64,000 nucleotides of DNA from Stutzerimonas kunmingensis (GCF_002929225.1 NZ_PISM01000020.1:310001-374000), one strand, 5' to 3'. Numbered from the stretch's first letter, positions 31,874 to 41,937 are shown. Made by a program: numbers and translations. The notes: generated by a model from the letters alone, not told the origin.

Positions 31874-31953
31874 TATACTGCGCGGCTTTCGCGCGGGCGG
31901 CCAAGGTCAGTCCGCGACTGTCCAGGCCACGCTCTTTTGCGTGGTTTGTTGTT
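31874..31953 (+). promoter_or_regulatory. purE promoter -10 and leader hairpin
   Basis: TATACT at 31874-31879 is a good -10 box with a poor -35. In the leader, CCACGC (31927-31932), a TCTTTT loop and GCGTGG (31939-31944) precede the T-rich TTTGTTGTT, resembling an intrinsic terminator 38 bp before purE. It could terminate readthrough from the kinase gene or attenuate purE; the sequence does not decide. Confidence 0.4.
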
Positions 31954-31991
31954 CTTGACGCGCCCGCGGGCGCCCAATGAGAGGCACGACG

Positions 31992-32480
31992 ATGAGCGCA
32001 CTGGTAGGCGTGATCATGGGCTCCAAGTCCGACTGGTCCACCCTGAGCCACACCGCCGACATGCTGGAAAAGCTGGGCATCCCCCATGAAGTGACGGTGG
32101 TGTCCGCCCATCGCACCCCGGACCTGCTCTTCCAGTACGCCGAACAGGCCGAAGCCCGCGGGTTGCGCGTGATCATCGCAGGCGCCGGCGGTGCCGCCCA
32201 TCTGCCGGGCATGTGCGCCGCCAAGACGCACCTGCCGGTGCTCGGCGTGCCGGTGCAGTCCTCGATGCTCTCCGGCGTCGATTCGCTGCTGTCCATCGTG
32301 CAGATGCCGGCGGGCGTGCCGGTCGCCACCCTGGCCATCGGCAAGGCCGGCGCGATCAACGCCGCGCTGCTGTCGGCGAGCATCCTCGGTCACGAGTTTC
32401 CCGAGTATCACCAGGCACTGAAGAAATTCCGCGACGAGCAGACCCAGACCGTTCTGGACAGCCCGGACCCACGCGTCTGA
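31992..32480 (+). CDS. purE: N5-carboxyaminoimidazole ribonucleotide mutase
   Basis: Purine synthesis: converts N5-CAIR, the PurK product, to CAIR. The 162-aa protein has the PurE signatures [19 protein letters not shown] and [25 protein letters not shown] precedes the ATG. Length is typical of the bacterial class I enzyme. purK follows after 104 bp on the same strand. Confidence 0.97.
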   Translation: MSALVGVIMGSKSDWSTLSHTADMLEKLGIPHEVTVVSAHRTPDLLFQYAEQAEARGLRVIIAGAGGAAHLPGMCAAKTHLPVLGVPVQSSMLSGVDSLLSIVQMPAGVPVATLAIGKAGAINAALLSASILGHEFPEYHQALKKFRDEQTQTVLDSPDPRV

Positions 32481-32584
32481 GCCGACCCTGCCGGCGCGGC
32501 GACGCCCGCTGGCGGGTATAAACTTGCTTTCCTGCGCCGCGCGACGCGCGCGCTCGATCTGCCGCCTACTGAAGGGCCGTTGAT

Positions 32585-33670
32585 ATGAAAATTGGTGTGA
32601 TCGGTGGCGGCCAGCTGGGCCGCATGCTGGCCCTGGCGGGCACTCCGCTGGGCATGAGCTTCGCCTTCCTCGACCCGGCACCGGATGCCTGCGCCCAGGC
32701 CCTCGGTGAGCACATCCGCGCCGACTACGACGACAAGGATCATCTGCGCCGGCTGGCCGACGAGGTGGATCTGGTGACCTTCGAGTTCGAGAGCGTACCG
32801 GCTGAAACCGTGGCCTTTCTCTCGCAGTTCGTGCCCGTCTACCCGAGCGCCGAATCGCTGCGCATCGCCCGTGATCGCTGGTTCGAGAAATCCATGTTCA
32901 AGGATCTCGGCATTCCCACCCCGGAGTTCGCCGATATCCAGTCCCAGGCCGACCTCGACGCCGCGGTGGCCAGCATCGGCCTGCCAGCCGTGCTCAAGAC
33001 CCGCACCCTGGGTTACGACGGCAAGGGCCAGAAGCTGCTGCGCAAGCCGGCCGATGTGAGTAATGCCTTCGCCGAGCTGGGCAGCGTGCCGTGCATTCTC
33101 GAGGGCTTCGTGCCCTTCACCGGCGAAGTCTCGCTGATCGCCGTGCGCGGCCGCGACGGCGAAACCTGCTTCTATCCGCTGGTGCACAACAGCCACGAGA
33201 GCGGCATCCTGCGGCTGTCGGTGGCCAGTAGTAATCATCCGCTGCAGGCGCTGGCCGAGGATTATGTCGGTCGTGTGCTCAAGCAGCTCGACTACGTTGG
33301 CGTGCTGGCCTTCGAGTTCTTCGAGGTCGATGGCGGCCTGAAGGCCAACGAGATCGCCCCGCGCGTGCACAACTCCGGGCACTGGACCATCGAAGGCGCC
33401 GAGTGCAGCCAGTTCGAGAACCACCTGCGTGCCGTCGCCGGTCTGCCGCTGGGCTCGACCGCCAAGCTGGGCGAGAGCGCCATGCTCAACTTCATTGGTG
33501 AAGTGCCGCCGGTGGAAAAGGTCATCGCCATCGAGGATTGCCATCTGCATCACTACGGCAAGGCCTTCAAGGTCGGACGCAAGGTTGGCCACGCCACCCT
33601 GCGCTGCCCCGATCGCGCCACCCTCGACCGGCAGATCACCGCCGTAGAGACGCTGATCCCGCATTCCTGA
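32585..33670 (+). CDS. purK: N5-carboxyaminoimidazole ribonucleotide synthase
   Basis: ATP-grasp enzyme that joins bicarbonate to aminoimidazole ribonucleotide. The 361-aa protein starts KIGVIGGGQLGRMLALAG and has the ATP-grasp blocks LKTRTLGYDGKGQ and NEIAPRVHNSGHWTIEGA. It is a normal-length partner of PurE. Like pyruvate carboxylase it uses bicarbonate. Confidence 0.97.
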   Translation: MKIGVIGGGQLGRMLALAGTPLGMSFAFLDPAPDACAQALGEHIRADYDDKDHLRRLADEVDLVTFEFESVPAETVAFLSQFVPVYPSAESLRIARDRWFEKSMFKDLGIPTPEFADIQSQADLDAAVASIGLPAVLKTRTLGYDGKGQKLLRKPADVSNAFAELGSVPCILEGFVPFTGEVSLIAVRGRDGETCFYPLVHNSHESGILRLSVASSNHPLQALAEDYVGRVLKQLDYVGVLAFEFFEVDGGLKANEIAPRVHNSGHWTIEGAECSQFENHLRAVAGLPLGSTAKLGESAMLNFIGEVPPVEKVIAIEDCHLHHYGKAFKVGRKVGHATLRCPDRATLDRQITAVETLIPHS

Positions 33671-33755
33671 CGCCCGGCCGTCAGGCTTCGGCGAACGGTG
33701 ACAGAGCCCGCGGGTCCGATTGGTTACCCACCTTTCGGACCTCAGGAGCTTATCC

Positions 33756-34007
33756 ATGGGCATCATCGGCACCATCATCATCGGCCTCATCGTTGGCCTC
33801 ATCGCGCGTTTCCTCAAGCCCGGCGACGACAGCATGGGCTGGATCATGACCATCCTGCTCGGTATCGGCGGCTCGCTGCTGGCGACCTATGGCGGCCAGG
33901 CGCTCGGCCTGTACCAGGCGGGCGAAGGTGCGGGCTTTATCGGCGCGGTGGTCGGTGCGATCATCCTGCTGGTCATCTATGGCATGGTCACCAGCCGCAA
34001 ACATTGA
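33756..34007 (+). CDS. GlsB/YeaQ/YmgE-family small membrane protein
   Basis: An 83-aa protein made of three glycine-rich membrane segments (GTIIIGLIVGLIARFL, WIMTILLGIGGSLLATYGG, FIGAVVGAIILLVIYGMV), the pattern of transglycosylase-associated YeaQ/YmgE proteins. These are often stress-induced; the function is not settled. AGGAG lies upstream of the ATG. Confidence 0.85.
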   Translation: MGIIGTIIIGLIVGLIARFLKPGDDSMGWIMTILLGIGGSLLATYGGQALGLYQAGEGAGFIGAVVGAIILLVIYGMVTSRKH

Positions 34008-34061
34008 TCCACCGCGGGGGCCGTGTCCTGCGGCCCCGTTTCCTTCTCACGTAGTTGCCTT

Positions 34062-34598
34062 ATGCGAAAATCCCTTCTTTCGCTGCTCTGCTTTCTAGCC
34101 TTCGCCTCCCACGCCCAGGCCACGCCGCCCGAACTCGACTGGCTCGAACTGATGCCCTCCGAGGACCGTCAGGCCCTGGAGGAAATGCCCGAGATCGACC
34201 ACGCGACGCCCGAAGACCTGGGCTTCAGTGATCAGGGCGGGTTGAAGCAGGAGGCTGGTCTGCCCGCGGTGATGTACTCGGCCAAGACCGTCGCCGAACT
34301 GAATGGCCGCGAGATCCGTCTGGGTGGCTATCCGGTGCCGCTGGAGAGCGACGCGCGCGGGCGCAGCACCGAATTCTTCCTGGTGCCCTATCCGGGCGCC
34401 TGCATCCACGTACCGCCGCCGCCGCCGAACCAGATCGTGCTGGTGCGCTACCCGAAGGGCATCGCCCTTGAGGACATCTACGCCCCGCTGTGGGTCGACG
34501 GTCGCCTGCAGATCGAGCCGGTCAGCAACGAGCTGGCCGATGCCGCCTATGCACTGGAAGCGGCGGCAGTCGAACTGGTCGACGAAAGCGACCTCTGA
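34062..34598 (+). CDS. DUF3299-type secreted protein
   Basis: A 178-aa exported protein with a signal peptide (MRKSLLSLLCFLAFASHAQA). The core LGGYPVPLESDARGRSTEFF, then LVPYPGACIHVPPPPPNQIV, matches DUF3299, a family of small periplasmic or lipoprotein-like proteins often near ABC export genes, of unknown function. It may share a transcript with the UDG-like gene 10 bp downstream. Confidence 0.8.
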   Translation: MRKSLLSLLCFLAFASHAQATPPELDWLELMPSEDRQALEEMPEIDHATPEDLGFSDQGGLKQEAGLPAVMYSAKTVAELNGREIRLGGYPVPLESDARGRSTEFFLVPYPGACIHVPPPPPNQIVLVRYPKGIALEDIYAPLWVDGRLQIEPVSNELADAAYALEAAAVELVDESDL

Positions 34599-34608
34599 GG
34601 CACCGGTC

Positions 34609-35292
34609 ATGGCGCTGCCCACTGAACTCCGTCAGGCGCTACGCGACCTCGCCGCGCACACCGATGGCATCGATCTGCCGGTCTACCAGGCATTCGAACG
34701 TGATCCACAGGAGCCGATCATCGGGCTTGGCGAAGCCGATGCGGCTATCTGCTTCTTCGGACGCGACCCAGGCCGCGAGGAGGTCCGCCATGGCGAGCCC
34801 TTCATCGGCTCTGGCGGGCAGATCGTCCGCCGCGTGCTCTATCGCCACCTGCATGGCGAGCAGATGCAGGATTTCGAGGCGGGGCGGGCGCTGGGGCGGC
34901 ACTACTTCTGGATCAACACCGTGCCGTACAAGCCAGTCGGCAACAAGGCCTGGTCGATGGCAGTCAAGCGCCGCTTCCATCCGCTGATGCGCCAGTTGCT
35001 GGTGGACAACTGGCGCGGGCGGCACATCATCACCCTCGGGCGCGAGGCGTTCCTCTGGTTCGGCATCGACCAGCCGCGTGAGGCGCGCCAGCGCCTGGAA
35101 GACTTCTGGCAGCGTGAAGATCGTTTCACCGCCAGCCTCGACGTTGAGCTGCAGGACGAAAAGGGGCAGGCCCGAACCTTCACCCTGCACCCGCTGCCGC
35201 ATCCCTCGCCGTTGAACCAGACCTGGTACAAGCGCTTCCCGGACCTGCTCGAGGCGCGCCTGCGCCAGCTCGACGAACAACCAGCGCGCTAG
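34609..35292 (+). CDS. Uracil-DNA glycosylase superfamily protein
   Basis: A 227-aa protein with a UDG-like fold: FFGRDPGREEVRHGEPFIGS (the substrate-loop region, with Asp in place of the usual Glu/Asn set), YFWINTVPYKPVGNKAW, and the late HPLPHPSPLNQTWY, the His-containing leucine-loop motif. Such proteins excise uracil or other damaged bases, but distant members have unknown substrates. The stop overlaps the stop of the convergent ldhA by 4 bp. Confidence 0.78.
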   Translation: MALPTELRQALRDLAAHTDGIDLPVYQAFERDPQEPIIGLGEADAAICFFGRDPGREEVRHGEPFIGSGGQIVRRVLYRHLHGEQMQDFEAGRALGRHYFWINTVPYKPVGNKAWSMAVKRRFHPLMRQLLVDNWRGRHIITLGREAFLWFGIDQPREARQRLEDFWQREDRFTASLDVELQDEKGQARTFTLHPLPHPSPLNQTWYKRFPDLLEARLRQLDEQPAR

Positions 35293-36278
35293 CCGCTGAC
35301 CTGATTGCTGATCTTGCCGGCCTGCCATGCAGCGACATTGCCCAGCGTGGTGCCGGCGATTGCAGCCAGCGCCTCGTCGGTGAGAAATGCCTGGTGCGCC
35401 GTGACGATGACATTGGGAAACGACAGCAGTCGCGCCAGCACATCGTCCTGCAGCGGCAGGCCGGAGTGGTCCTCGAAGAACAGCCCGGCCTCCTCCTCGT
35501 AGACGTCCAGGCCCAGATAGCCGAGCTGGCCGCTCTTCAGCGCGCCGATCAGTGCCGGCGTGTCGATCAGCGCGCCACGGCCGGTGTTGATCAGCATGGC
35601 GCGCGGCTTCATGGTCGCCAGGCTCTGCTGGTTGATCAGGTGACGGGTCTGCTCGGTCAGCGGGCAGTGCAGGCTGACGATATCACTGCTGGCGAGCAGC
35701 TCGTCGAGTGCCACATAACGCATGCCGAGGCGCTCCAGTTCCGGGTTGGGGAAGGGGTCGTAGAGCTGCACCTCGCAGCCGAAACCGAGCATGATCCGCG
35801 CGAACACGGCGCCGATCTGCCCGCTGCCGACCACGCCGACCCGCTTGCCCACCAGATCGAAACCGGTCAGCCCCTGCAGCGAGAAATTGCCCTCGCGGGT
35901 ACGGTTGTAGGCCCGTGGCAGGCGCCGGTTGAGTGCCAGGATCAGCGCCACGGTGTGCTCGGCCACCGCGTGCGGCGAATAGGCCGGCACCCGTACTACC
36001 GGCAGGCCGAGGCGCTGGGCACAGGGCAGATCGACGTGGTTGTAGCCGGCCGAACGCAGGGCGATCAGCTGCGTGCCTCCAGCGGCGAGCCTCTCCAGCA
36101 CGGGCGCCGACAGCACGTCATTGACGAACGGGCAGACCACCTCAGCGCCCGCGGCCAGCGCCACGGTATCGGGATCGAGGCGCGACTCGAGAAATTGCAG
36201 CTCGAAGCCATGTGCCTGATTGGCGGCCCGGAAGCTGTCACGGTCGTAGGGCTTGCTGCTGAACAGGGTGATACGCAT
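35289..36278 (-). CDS. ldhA: D-lactate dehydrogenase (2-hydroxyacid dehydrogenase)
   Basis: NADH-dependent reduction of pyruvate to D-lactate. The 329-aa protein has the Rossmann motif VGVVGSGQIGAVFARIMLGF, the catalytic Arg/Glu/His set (RSAGYNHVD, DVYEEEAG, TAHQAFLT) and NTGRGALID. The N-terminus MRITLFSSKPYDRDSFRAAN is that of fermentative LdhA. Related 2-hydroxyacid dehydrogenases are less likely given this N-terminus. Confidence 0.92.
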   Translation of the reverse strand: MRITLFSSKPYDRDSFRAANQAHGFELQFLESRLDPDTVALAAGAEVVCPFVNDVLSAPVLERLAAGGTQLIALRSAGYNHVDLPCAQRLGLPVVRVPAYSPHAVAEHTVALILALNRRLPRAYNRTREGNFSLQGLTGFDLVGKRVGVVGSGQIGAVFARIMLGFGCEVQLYDPFPNPELERLGMRYVALDELLASSDIVSLHCPLTEQTRHLINQQSLATMKPRAMLINTGRGALIDTPALIGALKSGQLGYLGLDVYEEEAGLFFEDHSGLPLQDDVLARLLSFPNVIVTAHQAFLTDEALAAIAGTTLGNVAAWQAGKISNQVSG

Positions 36279-36463
36279 CGGGAGCCTCGTTGAATAGGGC
36301 GACTGCCCACAGGGTGCGGCAGTTGTCGGCCGAGGCCAAGCCGATTCGGAAGGGGATGTACTTCACTGCGTCAGCGCGGTACGCAGTGTCTGCACCTGCC
36401 GGATCGCTTTCCTATCTTCTTACGTTACCGTCTGTGCTAGGCGACTGATGCGCGGAGGCCGCG

Positions 36464-37684
36464 TTAAATAGAGCCATCGGCCCTCAGCATCGAGCGAATC
36501 CCGCGCAGCGCCTGGCGGATGCGGCTCTGGTTTTCTATCAGCGCGAAGCGGACGTGATCATCGCCATACTCGCCGAAGCCGATCCCGGGAGAAACCGCGA
36601 CTTTGGCGTCTGCCATCAGCTTTTTGGCGAACTCCAGCGAACCCAGATGTTGGTATCGCTCGGGTATTTTTGCCCAGACATACATGGTTGCCTTGGGTTG
36701 CTCGACCATCCAGCCGATGGCCCGCAATCCTGAAACCAGCACATCTCGACGGGCTTGGTAGGTTTGAGCGATCTCTTTCACGCAGCCCTGGTCCCCCTCC
36801 AGCGCCGCTATTGCGGCGACCTGAAGCGGGGTGAACATGCCGTAGTCGTGGTAGCTCTTGATTCGCGCAAGCGCGTTGACGAGTTCGGCATTGCCCACCA
36901 TGAAACCAACGCGCCATCCGGCCATGTTGTAGCTTTTCGACAGCGTGAAGAATTCGACCGCAACATCCTTGGCGCCAGGCACCTGCATGATCGAAGGGGC
37001 TTTCCAGCCATCGAACACGATGTCCGCGTAGGCGAGGTCGTGCACGACCAATATGCCGTACTGCTTGGCGAGCGCGATCACCCGTTCGAAAAAATCGAGC
37101 TCGACGCATTGCGCGGTTGGGTTCGACGGAAAGCCAAAGATCATCATCTTCGGTGTTGGAATGGATTCACGAATGGCCCGCTCCAACTCGATGAAAAAGT
37201 CCACGCCTGACACAAGTGGAACGGAGCGAACTTGAGCGCCGGCGATCACCGCGCCGTAGATATGGATCGGATAGCTCGGGTTGGGCACGAGCACCGTGTC
37301 CCCGGCATCCAGCGTCGCGAGCATCAAGTGCGCCAGCCCTTCCTTGGAGCCGATCGTCACGATTGCCTCGGTTTCCGGATTGATCTCAACGTCGTATCTG
37401 CTCTGGTACCACTGGGTGATCGTTCGGCGCAGCCGGGGAATGCCTTTTGAACTCGAATACCCGTGCGTGTCGTCCCGCTGAGCGACCTCGCAGAGCTTTG
37501 CCACGATATGTGCTGGCGTCGCGCCGTCCGGGTTACCCATGCTGAGATCGACGATGTCCTCCCCTCTGCGTCTCGCTTCGAGCTTCAGCTCTGCGGTGAC
37601 ATTGAAAACATAAGCAGGAAGGCGATCGATTCGGCTGAACGCCATCTTGGATGGAATGGGGGCTGACTGACTGATATTGGACAT
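36464..37684 (-). CDS. alaC: Class I aminotransferase AlaC-like (alanine transaminase)
   Basis: PLP enzyme that probably makes alanine from pyruvate and glutamate. The 406-aa protein contains [42 protein letters not shown] and the Schiff-base lysine in [17 protein letters not shown]. Sequence pattern fits AlaC/YfdZ better than AspC. Codon use is less extreme than in the zwf-purK region, which suggests it belongs to an acquired cassette with the following MOSC, amidotransferase and MocR genes. GAGATCCAA precedes the ATG. Confidence 0.85.
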   Translation of the reverse strand: MSNISQSAPIPSKMAFSRIDRLPAYVFNVTAELKLEARRRGEDIVDLSMGNPDGATPAHIVAKLCEVAQRDDTHGYSSSKGIPRLRRTITQWYQSRYDVEINPETEAIVTIGSKEGLAHLMLATLDAGDTVLVPNPSYPIHIYGAVIAGAQVRSVPLVSGVDFFIELERAIRESIPTPKMMIFGFPSNPTAQCVELDFFERVIALAKQYGILVVHDLAYADIVFDGWKAPSIMQVPGAKDVAVEFFTLSKSYNMAGWRVGFMVGNAELVNALARIKSYHDYGMFTPLQVAAIAALEGDQGCVKEIAQTYQARRDVLVSGLRAIGWMVEQPKATMYVWAKIPERYQHLGSLEFAKKLMADAKVAVSPGIGFGEYGDDHVRFALIENQSRIRQALRGIRSMLRADGSI

Positions 37685-37730
37685 TTGGATCTCGAGAATA
37701 AAGGCGGATATCTGAGCGGCGTCCGTTTTG

Positions 37731-38426
37731 CTAACGGCCGAATCCCGGCCCGCCCAGGCGCTTGGCCCAGGACTCAACGGTGCTGGTCCTGATGCGATTT
37801 GCCACAATCTTCTGCCAGGAGGGTGGCAATCGAAGCGACTGCAAGCGCACCAGTGCGTCCAGGTCCATCGTGTTGATGTAGAGGAGTTGCAGCACGCTGC
37901 GCAGCTGCCACTCGGGGTGTGGACGATCGAGCAGGTTCAGCGTCGCGCCGGCTTCGATGACGCCCGGCTCAAGCACTCGGTAGTACCAGCCAACTTTGCC
38001 GCTACGCTGCATTTCGAGTGCTGCGCCCTTGGTGCCAAGCCGATCATCGAGCTTCCAGCAGGGCTGGCGAGTCTGCGAAACCTCCAGCACTGTGGTTCCG
38101 CACGAGAGGATGTCGCCCATGCAGATGTTTTCTTCGGTTAGCCCTACGGTCGATAGGTTTTCGCCAAAGGCGCCGGGAGCGCTTAGTAGCGGCCGATCGC
38201 CGAACGTTTGCCTCCAGTGGTGATAATGCTCGTACGGGTAGTGGTGGATGGCCTTGTCCGGCCCGCCATGCACACGCCTATCACCTTGCTCGTCACCTTC
38301 GAGCCCCTCAAACCCGACCCTGACCGACCCTGTGCGCGGTCTTTTATCGATTCCACTGAAGGTCTCGGGCCGAGTGAATGGCACAGCTGTTCCGGTCATG
38401 ATGGTTTGAATCTTCCCGAGTAGCAT
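37731..38426 (-). CDS. MOSC domain protein (YiiM-like)
   Basis: A 231-aa molybdenum-cofactor-sulfurase C-terminal domain protein. It shows [20 protein letters not shown], the [20 protein letters not shown] block and the conserved cysteine in [12 protein letters not shown]. coli YiiM reduces N-hydroxylated bases with a molybdenum cofactor; the same activity is inferred here. It is 13 bp from the amidotransferase gene, on the same strand. Confidence 0.85.
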   Translation of the reverse strand: MLLGKIQTIMTGTAVPFTRPETFSGIDKRPRTGSVRVGFEGLEGDEQGDRRVHGGPDKAIHHYPYEHYHHWRQTFGDRPLLSAPGAFGENLSTVGLTEENICMGDILSCGTTVLEVSQTRQPCWKLDDRLGTKGAALEMQRSGKVGWYYRVLEPGVIEAGATLNLLDRPHPEWQLRSVLQLLYINTMDLDALVRLQSLRLPPSWQKIVANRIRTSTVESWAKRLGGPGFGR

Positions 38427-38439
38427 CTATGCGGCTCCG

Positions 38440-39135
38440 TCAGTTCCTATCCAGCCAGGACGCAAACACCGTCTGCGCGGCCGCGAGCAGTTCGTCTGCG
38501 CATGCCTGGGCTTGATCTCTGATGACGCGCGGATCGAGCTTGATGCTGTCGAGCTCACCTGCGTGGCCGACCAGCCAGTGCTCGATACGCTGCGGATTGG
38601 CCTCAAGGTGGAATTGCAGGGCGAGAACCGAGTTGCCTACGGAAAACGCATGGTTCGGGCAGGTGTCGGTTGCTGCCAGGCGCGTCGCTCCCGCTGGAAT
38701 TTCGAACTGATCGCCATGCCAGTGCAGTACCGGCACGCCGCTACTCAAGGGCTCAAGGCAGGACTGCAGACCTTCGTCCGTGAGCGATATCGGCGCAAAG
38801 CCAATCTCTTTTCTCCCCATGGGGCCGACGTTGCTGCCCAGTGCTCGTGCTATCAGCTGAGCGCCAAGGCAAACTCCCAGTATTTTCTTGCCGCACTGGA
38901 GGCGTTGTTCGACGAATGAGAGGACGGGCTTCAGGAATGGGTACTTCGCTTCGTCGAAAGCCCCTATCGGGCCGCCGAGAACGATGACCAGATCGTGGGC
39001 TGACGGATCGAGGCCGGCAAACGAGTCGAGGTTCGCGTCCAGTGTTTCGATCTTGTATCCACGTCCATCAAGAATTTGCTGCAGCGAGCCGAGATCTTCG
39101 AAAGCGAGAAAGCGAATGACAAGGGCCGTTTGCAT
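38440..39135 (-). CDS. Class I glutamine amidotransferase-like protein
   Basis: A 231-aa stand-alone amidotransferase domain. The triad is visible: nucleophile Cys in GVCLGAQLIA, His and Glu in LQFHLEANPQ. It lacks the synthetase half of GMP synthase. Relatives hydrolyse gamma-glutamyl compounds or serve as amidases of unknown substrate. It is divergent from a MocR regulator with only 28 bp between the starts, so it is a likely target. Confidence 0.8.
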   Translation of the reverse strand: MQTALVIRFLAFEDLGSLQQILDGRGYKIETLDANLDSFAGLDPSAHDLVIVLGGPIGAFDEAKYPFLKPVLSFVEQRLQCGKKILGVCLGAQLIARALGSNVGPMGRKEIGFAPISLTDEGLQSCLEPLSSGVPVLHWHGDQFEIPAGATRLAATDTCPNHAFSVGNSVLALQFHLEANPQRIEHWLVGHAGELDSIKLDPRVIRDQAQACADELLAAAQTVFASWLDRN

Positions 39136-39144
39136 TTATGTACC

Positions 39145-39176
39145 AATACAATAGAATGAATGTATGAATACAATAG
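39145..39176 (+). promoter_or_regulatory. Direct-repeat operator at the first MocR gene
   Basis: AATACAATAG occurs at 39145-39154 and again at 39167-39176, 22 bp apart (two helical turns). TACAAT inside the first copy is a plausible -10 box, 11 bp before the ATG, which would give a leaderless or nearly leaderless mRNA. The second copy is inside the coding region. Direct repeats of this kind are typical MocR sites. Confidence 0.55.
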
Positions 39177-40462
39177 CTAGCGGATCGACCGCTGTCGAGA
39201 TCGCTGAGTCGATCGAACAGCAAATTCGTTCGGGTTTTTACCCGGATGGCGCCCTGCTGCCTGCCGTCAGATCACTCGCACAGCAGCTTCAAGTCAGCCC
39301 AAACACTGTGGCGGCGGCCTATAAGCTGCTGCGTGATGCCGCCCTGATAGTTACCGACGGACGGCGCGGTACGCGTGTGGCGAGCGAGATGCCGACGGCC
39401 GAGACGCAAACCACCATTCCGGAAGGTTTGCGGGACATGGCCTCTGGAAATATTGATGGGGCGACGCTCCCAGCGATCGATGCTGGCTGGCTTACAGAGA
39501 GTCAGTCCGGCTACGACGTGCAAAGTAACGACCCGCAGCTGCTCGATGTTGCGGGCCGGTGGCTGGCTGAGCAGAGAATTCCCTGTCAGCAGCTGGGCAT
39601 CTATTCGGGAGCGCTCGACGCCGTAGAGCGCGCGCTTCGCCTGCGTTGCCGGCCAGGAAACAAGGTAATCGTGGAAGATCCTTGCTGGCCGCCAGCGCTG
39701 GCATTACTGGCGAGCCTGCGACTCAAGGCGGTTCCCGTCCCCGTAGACGAAGAGGGCGCGATGGTCCCCTCTACTGAAATCCTTCGCTCGGCGGCGGCGG
39801 TCATCTTGACGCCGCGTGCGCATAACCCCACCGGCTTTTGCATAAGCAGTCGCCGTTGGACGCAGTGGGTCGACAGGCTTGCAGATGCGCCCGATACGCT
39901 GCTCATTCTTGACGATCATTGGGGGCCGCTCAGCGCTGCCGAACCCTTGAACTTCAGTCGTGAGCCTCTTAGCTGGGTCTACGTTGTATCGGTCAGCAAA
40001 TTCCTGGGGCCTGACCTGCGCGTTTCGGTGGTCACAGGCACGCCCAGCGTGCTCAAGAACATGCACCATCAGCAGACCCTCGGCCCCCGGTGGGTCAGCC
40101 TGTTGCTACAAAGGCTTGCAGGGCGCCTCTGGCAAAAGATGCTCGATAGCAGTCGCCTATCGGCAGTGGGGGCTGAGTATTTGCAACGGCGTTCGGCCCT
40201 GGTCCAGGGGCTGAACGACTTGGGCATAGCCGTGCCCACTCAGGGGGAGGGCTTGCATGTGTGGCTGCCCGTCTCGGATGAGACCTCTGTGGTCCAGACG
40301 CTGGCGTCATTGGGCTGGGCCATTCAAGCAGGCTCGCCGTTCAGGCTGGAAAGCCCGGCGGCTGTACGCATCAGTATCGGCAACCTGAACCCTATCAGCG
40401 TGCCCGCTTTGGCGCGCGATGTTGCTCATGCATTGAAGCAGCGTCGCCGAACGGTTAACTGA
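39164..40462 (+). CDS. MocR-family regulator (GntR HTH plus aminotransferase domain)
   Basis: A 432-aa regulator. The N-terminal GntR helix-turn-helix is at about residues 8-70 ([20 protein letters not shown]) and the rest is an aminotransferase-like PLP domain ([17 protein letters not shown], Schiff-base Lys in SVSKFLGPDLR). It resembles PtsJ/PdxR, which sense pyridoxal phosphate. A paralogue follows in convergent orientation and a pyridoxal kinase gene lies beyond that, supporting a vitamin-B6 role. No Shine-Dalgarno is seen. Confidence 0.85.
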   Translation: MNTIASGSTAVEIAESIEQQIRSGFYPDGALLPAVRSLAQQLQVSPNTVAAAYKLLRDAALIVTDGRRGTRVASEMPTAETQTTIPEGLRDMASGNIDGATLPAIDAGWLTESQSGYDVQSNDPQLLDVAGRWLAEQRIPCQQLGIYSGALDAVERALRLRCRPGNKVIVEDPCWPPALALLASLRLKAVPVPVDEEGAMVPSTEILRSAAAVILTPRAHNPTGFCISSRRWTQWVDRLADAPDTLLILDDHWGPLSAAEPLNFSREPLSWVYVVSVSKFLGPDLRVSVVTGTPSVLKNMHHQQTLGPRWVSLLLQRLAGRLWQKMLDSSRLSAVGAEYLQRRSALVQGLNDLGIAVPTQGEGLHVWLPVSDETSVVQTLASLGWAIQAGSPFRLESPAAVRISIGNLNPISVPALARDVAHALKQRRRTVN

Positions 40463-40493
40463 ACGAGTGCAGCAAATCGCCTGGGGCGTTGGG

Positions 40494-41789
40494 TCACTGC
40501 ATGCAGAGGCTCAAGTCTTCGGCGAAGCGGGCCGCCTGGTCCGCGTCCATCGTCGAGGCGGTGATACGAATGCCGCGCACCTGCTCTTGCACGGTGAAGC
40601 CCGTGCCGCTGCGCACGACCCAGCCCCGCTGGGCCAGATGGAGAATGATCGGTTCGACTTCTTCATCAAGCGGCACCCAGACGTTGAGCCCATCACACGG
40701 ATGTCCGGCCCGTACACCATGGGTACTCAGTGCGGCGATCAGAAGATCTCGGCGATGCTTGTAGTCCGCTCGAGCGCGTTCGATTTGCGCTCCGACCAGT
40801 GGCGAGGTCAGGCAGGTATGAGCGATATCTTGCAGAAGGTGACTCACCCAGGTTGTGCCTGAAGCCAGCCGCAATCGAAGCCGCTGTGACGTTTCTCGAT
40901 CGCTGCCGATAGCAGCGAGTCGCAGATCCGGGCCAAGCGCTTTGGATACGGACCTGATCAGCGCCCAGCGTCGGCTGGATGCGGGGATGACCTGCTGGAA
41001 TTGCGCTTCGGATAACAGTGCGAAGTGATCATCTACGAGCACTAGAACCTGAGGGTGTCGTTCAAGCACGGCGCGTATTTGTGCAGCCCGCTCAGCGCTC
41101 AAACTCGAGCCGGTAGGGTTGTGAGCGCGAGGGGTGATCAGCACCGCCTGCACGCCCTTCGCCAAGGCAGAATCAAGCCCGTCGGCTTGCAACCCTTGCT
41201 CGTCGACAGGTACGCCGACTGCCTGCAAGCCAGCGATGCGCAGCGTGTTGATACTGCTGATGAAACAGGGGCTCTCGACCGCAACCTTGTCGCCGGATAC
41301 AAGATAGGCGGCCAGCAGGCGCTCAACTGCGTCGACTGCGCCATGGGCCAGGTCGATTTCCGGAGGCGAAGGGCAATCGTCAACCAGCCATCGATAGGCC
41401 ACGTCCTGAAAGGTCGGATCAACCGGCGCGTCTCCGTAAAGGCGCAGGCGTGACTGCCGTTGTGCCAGTGCGAGCGCCGGGTCAGGTAGCCATAGCGGAT
41501 TCGGGTTGCCGCTCGATAAATCGGTCAATCGAGAGTGCCCGATGCCTCCTTCCTGCTCACCGGGCCCGGCCGTTTCACAAACCACCGTGCCCAGCCGCCC
41601 CCGGGTTTCAGCAACACCCGCAGCGACCAATCGTTTATACGCCGCGGCGACGGTGTTGCGGTTGACGCCGAGTTCCGCTGCCAGCTGACGCACGGGAGGT
41701 AGCGACTGACCAGGACTTAGCTGCTGCGCCTGCACTTGGCTTCGTATCGTTTCAAAGATGTCGATTGCGGTCTTGTTTTTAGTTTTCAT
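40494..41789 (-). CDS. Second MocR-family regulator
   Basis: A 431-aa paralogue of the preceding regulator: GntR helix-turn-helix ([20 protein letters not shown], about residues 34-53) and aminotransferase-like domain ([25 protein letters not shown], Lys in [13 protein letters not shown]). It is divergent from pdxY; inverted repeats overlap its promoter. It is the likelier direct regulator of pdxY, as PtsJ is thought to be for the kinase gene beside it in Salmonella. Confidence 0.85.
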   Translation of the reverse strand: MKTKNKTAIDIFETIRSQVQAQQLSPGQSLPPVRQLAAELGVNRNTVAAAYKRLVAAGVAETRGRLGTVVCETAGPGEQEGGIGHSRLTDLSSGNPNPLWLPDPALALAQRQSRLRLYGDAPVDPTFQDVAYRWLVDDCPSPPEIDLAHGAVDAVERLLAAYLVSGDKVAVESPCFISSINTLRIAGLQAVGVPVDEQGLQADGLDSALAKGVQAVLITPRAHNPTGSSLSAERAAQIRAVLERHPQVLVLVDDHFALLSEAQFQQVIPASSRRWALIRSVSKALGPDLRLAAIGSDRETSQRLRLRLASGTTWVSHLLQDIAHTCLTSPLVGAQIERARADYKHRRDLLIAALSTHGVRAGHPCDGLNVWVPLDEEVEPIILHLAQRGWVVRSGTGFTVQEQVRGIRITASTMDADQAARFAEDLSLCMQ

Positions 41790-41827
41790 ATTGTCCTATG
41801 ACAATGTTTACTTGGGCGCAGGACAAT
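41790..41827 (-). promoter_or_regulatory. Inverted-repeat operator and promoter of the second MocR gene
   Basis: ATTGTCCTATGACAAT (41790-41805) is a 6-bp dyad, and AGGACAAT (41820-41827) mirrors ATTGTCCT at 41790. On the minus strand TTGTCC and TGTCAT, 17 bp apart, could be -35 and -10, so the repeats would cover the promoter. This suits autoregulation. Confidence 0.55.
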
Positions 41828-41937
41828 CTTACACTTTGCGAAAGCGGTTGCTACCTCAGGCAGCAATCGATCCACGCAGCTTGAGCAGACCGCTTCAGCC
41901 GTGGCTCACCCGCAGGGTGCAATGGAGTATGTGTTTG

